From positions 1 to 35,919 of IMG/VR virus record IMGVR_UViG_3300042731_009617: a stretch of DNA of 35,919 bases; one strand, given 5' to 3'. The first letter of the stretch is position 1, and each line of letters begins with the position of its first letter. Positions 14,456-20,363 of the stretch are shown one piece after another. The notes under the pieces were generated by a model. The model was not told the origin of the DNA. It did not search any database and was given only the letters and a program-made list of their open reading frames with translations. The translations under genes and the position numbers were made by a program. The stretch comes from a virus.

Positions 14456-15733
14456 ATGAGTATTGTAAGCATCAAAGACGCTGCCGAAAATATTCTCAAC
14501 CGTATCGAGACCGTTAAGGGAAGAGGTGAGGAAGCCACAAAACAGGCAATGGTTCTTCCGATGCTTGATGCGCTTGGCTACGACATTTGGAATCCAGATG
14601 AAGTATGTCCAGAGTATGAGGCGGATGTTGCGGTAAAGAAAGGGGGGCAGAAGGAAAAGGTTGACTATGCTATACTCCTCGGAGGTGAACCTCGGATTTT
14701 TATTGAAGTAAAAAGCGCCGGAGAACCTCTCGACGGACATCAGGGACAACTGAAACGTTATTTTATGTCTACGTCCAGCGTTTCTCTCGGTATCCTTACA
14801 AACGGTGTTGAATACCGGTTTTTCACGGACACTGGCGAGCCCAATATTCAGGATGACGATCCTTTTCATATTGTGAGGCTTGAAGATGTTGATCAAGGTC
14901 TAGAAGTAATGGCTCGGTTTCAACGCGATGTTTTTTCTCCCGCTTCAATCAGAGAGTACGCTACAGAGCTCACGTATACGGCGAAGATAGTGAGATTTTT
15001 AAAAAGCGAATTGGATGTTCAGGATAAAGAATTGGGCGATGAATTTGTAGGCTGGATTTTGAGGAGTCCCGGGATGTACGAAGGTCGAGTCATGCAGAGC
15101 GTTATCGAGAGATTCAGGCCAATCGCGAAGACAGCTCTTCAACGCGTTCTAAGCAGCATCATCCGGCGTATCGTGACAGAAATCGACGCCAAGGTGGGCG
15201 CTGGAGGTAAAACCGAAGGTGAGCCTGAGAGTGTCGGCGAGAAGATAGAGACATCTGAATCGCTTACCGAACAGAATCTTGAGACCGATGACCAGGGACC
15301 GGCAAAATCGCCAGGCCGTGAGATTGTCACAACTGAGGAGGAGTTGGAGTGTTTCGCGATAGTGAAACGTATTTTTGATAACTCAATCTATTCTGAAAAA
15401 ACCATTTATAATCCGGCTCGAAAACAGGACTTGCCACTGGAAATTGGATACAAAGACACAACCGGATATTTCGGCATTTATTTCAACAAGCCATCTTGGT
15501 GGAACATGCGTATTTTCCTTGATGGAAAGACAAAATGGGTCGGTTTTGATATTGACCCAGAAGAGGGTGACAAGTTACTACCGGACGGCTTTACACGTCT
15601 ACCGCCATGCGCTTTTGCTGATTTCCGCGTACAGGTCAATTCTCCTCAAGACCTTCTCACGCTAAGCGAAATCGTCCACGCCTGCTTTGAGAAGACAATC
15701 CAGGACAGAGAAAAGCTCAGAGAAAAACAGTAA
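14456..15733 (+). CDS. Stand-alone type I restriction HsdR N-terminal nuclease-like protein
   Basis: 425 residues. Residues about 10-130 match the nuclease domain at the front of HsdR subunits (type I restriction, HSDR_N): QAMVLPMLDALGYDIWNPDEV, then Asp70 (KVDYAI), Glu84 and Lys86 (FIEVKSAG) as a PD-(D/E)xK active site, and GQLKRYF. There is no helicase motor, so it is a separate nuclease, followed by a helical region, a Glu/Thr-rich linker (about 255-300) and an unrecognised C-terminal domain (KIYNP, WWNMRIFL). No HsdM/HsdS is nearby. It may be a defence or superinfection-exclusion nuclease. The gene is more AT-rich than its neighbours and stands alone between operons. ATG at 14456 has GGAGGAAT before it. 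Confidence 0.8.
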   Translation: MSIVSIKDAAENILNRIETVKGRGEEATKQAMVLPMLDALGYDIWNPDEVCPEYEADVAVKKGGQKEKVDYAILLGGEPRIFIEVKSAGEPLDGHQGQLKRYFMSTSSVSLGILTNGVEYRFFTDTGEPNIQDDDPFHIVRLEDVDQGLEVMARFQRDVFSPASIREYATELTYTAKIVRFLKSELDVQDKELGDEFVGWILRSPGMYEGRVMQSVIERFRPIAKTALQRVLSSIIRRIVTEIDAKVGAGGKTEGEPESVGEKIETSESLTEQNLETDDQGPAKSPGREIVTTEEELECFAIVKRIFDNSIYSEKTIYNPARKQDLPLEIGYKDTTGYFGIYFNKPSWWNMRIFLDGKTKWVGFDIDPEEGDKLLPDGFTRLPPCAFADFRVQVNSPQDLLTLSEIVHACFEKTIQDREKLREKQ

Positions 15734-15804
15734 ATGCGACTTACTGGTCACTTGGACGGTGCTTTAATAGACAATTAGACGTCGTTGTAGGCAGTGTGGG
15801 AGGT

Positions 15805-15828
15805 GGCGCCGCCTCTCCTGGCGCCTTT
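15805..15828. terminator. GGCGCC hairpin between convergent genes
   Basis: GGCGCC at 15805-15810 pairs with GGCGCC at 15820-15825, followed by TTT on the plus strand. It sits between the stop of the nuclease gene and the convergent PIN gene, where a bidirectional terminator is expected. The T run is short, so termination would be weak. Confidence 0.4.
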
Positions 15829-16316
15829 CATCGTTGACGAAGGTCTCGAAGTTGCTGGTCGACTTCTTTCCATGGAAGCCTTCGATTTCTGTTCTTCATT
15901 TCCAGGTATGCTGTTTCGAGACGATCAATCGTGGTGATCTTCTCTAAAACAAGTCTCTCACAAAGCCAAAGAGTCCCCCTTACGTCAACTCCTTCGGCCT
16001 CGGCGGCCGTCCGTAGATCCTTGTCTCCGGTGAGAAGACGGCATCGCTCCTGTTCAGCGAGTGCCAAGGCGGCGAGATCGAGGCGGCTTGGTCTCCTGTA
16101 GACAGCAGCAAGCTCCGCTGTTCTTTGGATCCCTTGTGACGTCAGCTCCATCAGCAGAAGACCAAGGCGAAGTAGGCCTTCGTGTTGCTCCTGGAGCTCT
16201 TCTGCGTACAGAAGATCCGGAACCCCAATGGTATCTGGAAGAGAGAAGAGCTCATTGGTGAGCCCGCCTATCTCGAAATCGATGAAGATGTTGGCGTCAC
16301 TGATTAACAGCGACAT
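15828..16316 (-). CDS. PIN-domain toxin-like ribonuclease
   Basis: 162 residues with a PIN nuclease fold. Acidic metal-binding residues are Asp7 (LISDANIFIDF), Glu40 (LLYAEELQEQ), Asp80 (SRLDLAALALA) and Asp98 (LLTGDKDLRTAA). PIN toxins cut RNA, often tRNA or mRNA, with Mg2+ or Mn2+. Its start overlaps by 20 bases the end of the upstream XRE-ImmA/IrrE gene on the same strand, so the two form one operon. XRE-COG2856 with PIN is a recognised toxin-antitoxin arrangement. The target is unknown. Confidence 0.85.
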   Translation of the reverse strand: MSLLISDANIFIDFEIGGLTNELFSLPDTIGVPDLLYAEELQEQHEGLLRLGLLLMELTSQGIQRTAELAAVYRRPSRLDLAALALAEQERCRLLTGDKDLRTAAEAEGVDVRGTLWLCERLVLEKITTIDRLETAYLEMKNRNRRLPWKEVDQQLRDLRQR

Positions 16317-17364
16317 GATGACTCTCGATTGTGAGGCGTGCGCGGAATTCGCCGAGTGACAACGACATCAGCTCCGCGGCCTTCGACATCGATATCATCT
16401 CCTCGGCGAAGGCATGCATCACGAGCTGTTCGAAAAGGTGTGGGCATTCCGAGGGGAACGGATCGCCGGGTTCCTTTTTACGCCAGCCTTTGCTTGAAAA
16501 CATCCGTATCAAGATCTCGGCAGTATTCTGCGTAATCACTCCGACGTCCCGTGCGCGGTACACCCAAGCGAGCATACTGAGCCCGAATTCGTGTTTGAGC
16601 TGGTAGAGCTCGCGCCATTCGATATGGTTTCGACGATTTCCAAGCTCGTTGATCACGGCCCCTTTTGGAGCGAGAAATGCACCTGCAAAACGATTGCAGG
16701 CGACCTCGTTGTCAATGCCATCGGTGAGATGCTCTCCGAGGACAAGGTGACCGAGTTCGTGGGCAAGTGTGAAACGTTGACGGTCCCCGGGCCAGCCGGC
16801 GCCAACCACTATCAGGGGAAAGCCATTCACCCGGGCGGCGAGCCCGTCGAATTTGCTGTAACCATCCGCATCGGTCACGAGCACAAAGATGCCGCGCTCC
16901 TCAAGTAGGTCGGCGAGGTTGGGAATGGCATCGCGTCCGAGTTGCCAGGCATCGCGCACCTCGAGGGCCACCTGCTCCACCTGGTCCAGGGAAGCAATGG
17001 GCCCAGCCAAGTTCACCGGGTTTTCAAAAGCCGTCACAGGCGGTTTGGGAAAGAGCGAGAGGAGCTCTATGAAGCGTTCCACGTTATCGAGCACATCGGC
17101 CTTAATTCGTTCGAGCTGCTTTTTCCCGAGCGAAGATCGCTTGCGATATTCCAGTTCGCCAAGTGTTACAGTATCTGGTCGGAAGAAGAATTCTATAGGA
17201 GTGTTGAACGCTCGGGCCAACTGGATGAGCGACTTCGACGTGGGTGTCGCCTCTCCACGCTCGAACTTCGAGATAGCCATAGCACTCAGCTGGGCACGCT
17301 CCCCGGCGGCCCGTAGTGATAGCCCTGCAGCGGTTCGAGCTCGCTTTATTCGTTCGCCAATCAT
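16297..17364 (-). CDS. XRE-family regulator with ImmA/IrrE metallopeptidase domain
   Basis: 355 residues. The N-terminal XRE helix-turn-helix is at about 4-60 (ERIKRARTAAGLSLRAAGERA, ISKFERGEATPT). An ImmA/IrrE-type peptidase domain follows, with zinc ligands His202 and His206 in HELGH and likely Glu220 in DNEVACNRFAGAFL. It would act as the antitoxin and autorepressor of the PIN partner, and the protease part could cleave itself or a regulator on a signal. ImmA-like proteins also cleave phage and ICE repressors, so a role in lysogeny control is possible. An inverted repeat at its promoter supports autoregulation. Confidence 0.88.
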   Translation of the reverse strand: MIGERIKRARTAAGLSLRAAGERAQLSAMAISKFERGEATPTSKSLIQLARAFNTPIEFFFRPDTVTLGELEYRKRSSLGKKQLERIKADVLDNVERFIELLSLFPKPPVTAFENPVNLAGPIASLDQVEQVALEVRDAWQLGRDAIPNLADLLEERGIFVLVTDADGYSKFDGLAARVNGFPLIVVGAGWPGDRQRFTLAHELGHLVLGEHLTDGIDNEVACNRFAGAFLAPKGAVINELGNRRNHIEWRELYQLKHEFGLSMLAWVYRARDVGVITQNTAEILIRMFSSKGWRKKEPGDPFPSECPHLFEQLVMHAFAEEMISMSKAAELMSLSLGEFRARLTIESHHVAVNQ

Positions 17365-17374
17365 CGTCTCATTG

Positions 17375-17417
17375 ATGGTTTACAAAAACCGCCTTTCCTT
17401 TAATAAATGTAAACCAT
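17375..17417 (-). promoter_or_regulatory. Operator inverted repeat at the XRE-PIN promoter
   Basis: ATGGTTTACA at 17375-17384 and TGTAAACCAT at 17408-17417 form a perfect 10-bp inverted repeat with 23 bases between. The right half overlaps the candidate -10 of the minus-strand promoter (next entry). Such a site is expected for the XRE protein encoded just downstream, which would block its own transcription. Confidence 0.7.
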
Positions 17418-17435
17418 TGGCCGTGTCATAGTCAA
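17405..17435 (-). promoter_or_regulatory. Candidate sigma-70 promoter of the XRE-PIN operon
   Basis: Read on the minus strand: a -35 of TTGACT, an 18-base spacer and a -10 of TACATT, leaving a leader of about 40 bases before the ATG at 17364. The -10 overlaps one half of the operator inverted repeat, which suits repression by the XRE protein. Confidence 0.5.
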
Positions 17436-17860
17436 TAGCCAAGATGAAAAAGGTACTGTGGAGGGGGGGGTAGTAGGGCGCCATGTTTGACTGGGTACGG
17501 CCCGCCGCGCACTGTCAGAGGTTTTTTTTTCGATTAACCTGTTTTGACATTGAATATTTATACAAATGCATCGCTATCCTTTTAATATCACTTCACTTTA
17601 CGACCTTCCCGGTTTGAGGAGTTAACTCTCCGGTTAACCGTGGTTAACCAAGCTGGTGAGCCCGGGTTAATTTCTTGGTTAACCGGCGGCGAGCCCTACC
17701 TTACCCCGGCGATTGGCCCGGGCGGACCGGGATCCCGTCGGTGAGCTATCGTCCACCTCGGCGTCGGCCCGGGCAATCGGTTGGGGAAGAACGCCGGTGG
17801 GCGAACTCGACTACCCCGGCACTGCTAGCGGACCAAACAGACTAGGCCTGTCTGGGCCAC
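17436..17860. other. Gene-free regulatory region with repeated GTTAAC palindromes
   Basis: No credible gene. From 17619 to 17684 four palindromes share the GTTAAC core: GAGTTAACTC 17619-17628, CGGTTAACCG 17631-17640, TGGTTAACCA 17641-17650, and GGTTAACC 17677-17684, with a half-like GGGTTAAT at 17664-17671. Their centres are 12, 10, 23 and 12 bases apart, close to whole turns of the helix, as for a cooperative operator or iteron array. There is also G8 at 17463-17470 and T9 at 17522-17530. GCCCGGGC occurs twice (about 17718 and 17768) with flanking GATTG/AATC in opposite senses. A short hairpin, CAGAC/GTCTG near 17838-17854, could weakly end the SecB-like operon. Confidence 0.5.
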
Positions 17861-18328
17861 TCATTCTTCATTGGTTTTTTCCGACGGAAGAATCCAAGGC
17901 AGCGTGTATGGTTTCATGCAAAGGCGACTCATACCGTCAAGGACCTGCTGGCGAAAAATTGGCCACAATGTATGTACCAACTGTCTTTCTGAGAAGAAGC
18001 TTCGTGTTTCCTTATCTTTCCATAGTTCTCTGAATTCTTCAGCATCTTTCAAGCGAAACACGACGAGGAAAACCGTGGTCTGTGTAAACAAGTCTTCCTC
18101 TTCGAATTTTAGAGATAATTCGTATTTCGGCCGAAAAATAATAAAAGCATCGCCGTTCACAAACACAGGATCATCGTCAGCTATCGCTTTGATAAAAAAG
18201 ACGTTGATCTCCGTCTTTGGATCAGGGGCATCACCACGTTGTTCGGAAATCAATTTCGTCGGACGTATCTCCGCTAAGTCCATACATTGAAGCAGTCTCA
18301 TGTTATTATTTGTGATATTCTGGTTCAT
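17861..18328 (-). CDS. secB: SecB-like chaperone of a TAC module
   Basis: 155 residues of the SecB fold. The C-terminal helix and following segment LVHTLWPIFRQQVLDGMSR then YTLPWI correspond to the conserved SecB end (PxxR near the helix, then the Leu-Pro-rich tail), and the middle strands (INVFFIKAIADDDPVFVNG, FIIFRPKYELSLKFEEED) fit the beta-sheet. Its start overlaps the antitoxin stop as ATGA, on the same strand as MqsR and MqsA. In toxin-antitoxin-chaperone systems SecB-like proteins protect an unstable antitoxin from degradation and aggregation. The codon use is AT-rich compared with the phage backbone. The SecB call is by motif, not by alignment. Confidence 0.75.
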   Translation of the reverse strand: MNQNITNNNMRLLQCMDLAEIRPTKLISEQRGDAPDPKTEINVFFIKAIADDDPVFVNGDAFIIFRPKYELSLKFEEEDLFTQTTVFLVVFRLKDAEEFRELWKDKETRSFFSERQLVHTLWPIFRQQVLDGMSRLCMKPYTLPWILPSEKTNEE

Positions 18329-19044
18329 ATTGCGTGCAAATCTTTTTTGTTATCCAAGTTAAGTATGTGAGCGTTTTCCGTTAGGTTCCATTTGGCTTCT
18401 GCCACCAGATACGACGGAACCGGAGTACAACTGTCAAACACCGCCATGCGCATGCCTGACTCGTTGGAAGCTTGCGTTCCGTAGTGAACTTCTTTGGCAT
18501 CAACAGATTTTATTACGCATATGGTGACAGAGTCGGACTGGGAGCACGGGAATTGAAGTTTTTCCCATGTACTCTCACCTGCGACAAAGCTGTTCGAGCT
18601 CTCAACTTTTTTTCTCTGTCGAAGGCCGATTCGAGACTTGTTTTCGTTATATATCGCTTGAAAAACATAAGGGTTTTCAGCTATTTTCAGGAGCAAACGG
18701 TGTGTCGCGTCTGGGGTGGCACCCTGCTCGTACTTGTTCATGGTCAATTCGCCGAAGCCAAGAAGCAACCCAAACGCTTTCTGACTTGCATTATACTTTT
18801 TACGAAGTTTAACTAGATCATCCTTGGTTGGCGTCCGATATAGTTGGTCATACGCCTCTCGAGCTCGCTCCAAGTTGTGGTCAAGTGTCTCGGCGGTATC
18901 GAATTCCTCACCACAATGATTACAGCGATATGAATGGGATTGAAACCTGATCTCTTTCCCTTTCATTAGGATCTGTTTTTCTTGGCTCAGGATTTCCACT
19001 TTCCGTGTGGCTTCACACTTTGGGCATGACATCATCTCAGACAT
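18325..19044 (-). CDS. mqsA: MqsA-type antitoxin with long C-terminal extension
   Basis: 239 residues against about 131 for E. coli MqsA. The N-terminal zinc domain has Cys7 and Cys10 (SCPKCEA) and Cys41 and Cys44 (RCNHCGEEF). The DNA-binding helix-turn-helix spans about 75-125 (LRKKYNASQKAFGLLLGFGEL, NKYEQG). Residues about 135-239 are an extra domain with no match to classical MqsA. In chaperone-dependent antitoxins a C-terminal chaperone-addiction (ChAD) segment makes the protein need SecB; this extension is the natural candidate, although it is longer than usual. Its start overlaps the toxin stop by 13 bases, and its stop overlaps the chaperone start. Confidence 0.85.
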   Translation of the reverse strand: MSEMMSCPKCEATRKVEILSQEKQILMKGKEIRFQSHSYRCNHCGEEFDTAETLDHNLERAREAYDQLYRTPTKDDLVKLRKKYNASQKAFGLLLGFGELTMNKYEQGATPDATHRLLLKIAENPYVFQAIYNENKSRIGLRQRKKVESSNSFVAGESTWEKLQFPCSQSDSVTICVIKSVDAKEVHYGTQASNESGMRMAVFDSCTPVPSYLVAEAKWNLTENAHILNLDNKKDLHAI

Positions 19045-19388
19045 TGTGTTTTTCCTTCTTCATGAAAGGACATGACCGCGCCCTCTTCTCCGCTGTCTGG
19101 GTCTGTACAAATCTTCAGCTTGATATAAATATCAATTTTCAAATCTTGATGTGGATACTTAAATATCATCACTGTGCCCTCCGAACCGTTTCGATCTCTT
19201 TGAGGGCCACTATCGCAGTGCGTTTCTTCAAGTCGCTCTATCACGTCAAACGCGTCATCTGACGTCAAATCGTACTCGAGCAGAAACATCACCGTCTTGT
19301 TGTTTCTCGGTTTGAATTTGACCTTTTTTTGTTTTAAAAGCCTCCTCAGTCGAGACAAAAACAGTGAGATTCCAAACGAACCACTCAT
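19032..19388 (-). CDS. mqsR: MqsR-family mRNA interferase toxin
   Basis: 118 residues from the ATG at 19388 (a GTG at 19403 would add 5). The front helix (LSRLRRLLKQKKVKFKPRN) and the end of the protein, IDIYIKLKIC...AVMSFHEEGK, match the MqsR family pattern of a YIK strand followed by a SFxE strand. MqsR is a RelE-fold ribonuclease that cuts mRNA at specific codons. It is the first gene of the operon, before its antitoxin, as in E. coli. Neither start has a strong ribosome site; the -10 candidate is so close that a very short leader is possible. Members are usually near 98-110 residues. Confidence 0.82.
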   Translation of the reverse strand: MSGSFGISLFLSRLRRLLKQKKVKFKPRNNKTVMFLLEYDLTSDDAFDVIERLEETHCDSGPQRDRNGSEGTVMIFKYPHQDLKIDIYIKLKICTDPDSGEEGAVMSFHEEGKTQCLR

Positions 19389-19408
19389 TTTTATTATACC
19401 CACTAACT

Positions 19409-19424
19409 GGTATTGTACAATACC
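19409..19424 (-). promoter_or_regulatory. Perfect 16-bp palindrome at the TAC operon promoter
   Basis: GGTATTGTACAATACC reads the same on both strands and lies immediately before the MqsR gene. On the minus strand it contains TACAAT, a good -10 match, and a second TATAAT follows 14 bases before the ATG at 19388. Binding of the MqsA-type protein here would hide the promoter, as in other mqsRA operons, which are also controlled at palindromes. Confidence 0.75.
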
Positions 19425-19441
19425 GATTTAGAAAAAACCTG

Positions 19442-19470
19442 TTGATTTTAAAAAAACATGAGCGTATGAT
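19442..19470 (+). promoter_or_regulatory. Candidate promoter for the packaging genes
   Basis: TTGATT, a 17-base spacer and TATGAT (5 of 6 to the sigma-70 -10), pointing towards the terminase genes. It lies in an AT-rich gap between the divergent TAC operon and the small terminase gene, giving a leader of about 225 bases. The first late gene should need a promoter here, as the preceding genes are on the other strand. Phage sigma factors could use different elements not visible to me. Confidence 0.5.
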
Positions 19471-19700
19471 TAGTATCTTTTACAGCGATCCAATTCTCAG
19501 TATACAAATAATATAAATACTATTAAACGGGGGTGGGTAAAGTCAATTTATACTGCTGGACAACCACCCAAAACTTCCAGATAAGCTCGCCGCCGTACCG
19601 ACTGTTGAGAACTGGCGATGTGCCCTTAATCAATGAACGCCGGCGGCGGACTCCACGTCCATCCCTTGAAAGAATAGTTTGCCATCACTAAAGATCGACC
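19471..19700. other. Untranslated leader before the small terminase gene
   Basis: No gene seen. The first 70 bases are AT-rich with runs such as AATATAAATACTATTAAA. From about 19560 the base composition returns to that of the phage backbone. There is a GCCGGCGG stretch near 19633. Nothing that I can identify as a cos or pac site is present, although such sites often lie next to small terminase genes. Confidence 0.4.
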
Positions 19701-20363
19701 ATGAAGGCGCTGAGGATTGTCACACAGAAAGAATTCGCCGAGCTGGCCGGAGTATCCCGGCCGGCCATCTCGAAGCTCATCCGTAATGGTCGCCTCCCGG
19801 TGACCGACAACAGACGCATCGACCTCGAGGACGACACGGTAAAGAAATATCTTGAATCGCGATCGGCCGATGTAGCGAAAGAAAAACTGAAGCCGAAAGC
19901 AAAAGCAAAACCGAAATCGAAACCGAAAACGAAGGGAAAAACGAAACCGAAAACGAAGACGGCCCGGGATGACCCGGTCGAGGGCCAGGCCCCGAAAGAG
20001 ATTCCAGGAAAGCCGCCGGGGAGACGCCGGGGGAAGACGATCTCCGACGTCATGAGCCGGCGCGACCTGGAGATGAAAAAGCTCGCCGCCGATGCCCAGT
20101 ATCGCGAGCTCAAGAACGCGCAGATGGAGGGGCAGCTCGTCGCCCGGGAGGCGATGCTCCGGGGTGTGTGGGGGCCCCTCGAGACTTTTCTTGTCCGTCT
20201 GCTGTCCGACGGCGCCAAGACCATCGCGGCCCGGGTCTATCCCATCGGCCGAGCCGGGGGAACCATCGAGGACGCCGAGATTGAGGTCCGCCAGCAGCTC
20301 ACCTCCATGATCCGTCCGCTGAAAGACAAGATCCGCCGCGCGCTCAAGATTCAAGATGTGTGA
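19701..20363 (+). CDS. Terminase small subunit (Nu1-like)
   Basis: 220 residues. The N-terminal helix-turn-helix (TQKEFAELAGVSRPAISKLI, then RRIDLEDDTVKKYL) is the Nu1-type DNA-binding motif of small terminases. A Lys/Pro-rich tract of repeated KPK units follows (about 62-90). The C-terminal part (DVMSRRDLEMKKLAADAQYR, GVWGPLETFLVRLLSDGA) is helical and likely forms oligomers and contacts the large subunit. It should recognise the phage packaging site. The gene lies directly before the large subunit, overlapping it by 8 bases. The nucleotide repeat behind the KPK tract can vary in length easily. Confidence 0.78.
   Translation: MKALRIVTQKEFAELAGVSRPAISKLIRNGRLPVTDNRRIDLEDDTVKKYLESRSADVAKEKLKPKAKAKPKSKPKTKGKTKPKTKTARDDPVEGQAPKEIPGKPPGRRRGKTISDVMSRRDLEMKKLAADAQYRELKNAQMEGQLVAREAMLRGVWGPLETFLVRLLSDGAKTIAARVYPIGRAGGTIEDAEIEVRQQLTSMIRPLKDKIRRALKIQDV

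Noticed and set aside
17544-17572. TTGACA as a plus-strand promoter
   Set aside because: No acceptable -10 at 16-18 bases, and the next genes are on the minus strand.
17713-18033. 106-residue plus-strand frame
   Set aside because: It overlaps the end of the SecB-like gene antisense, has no ribosome site and no family pattern.
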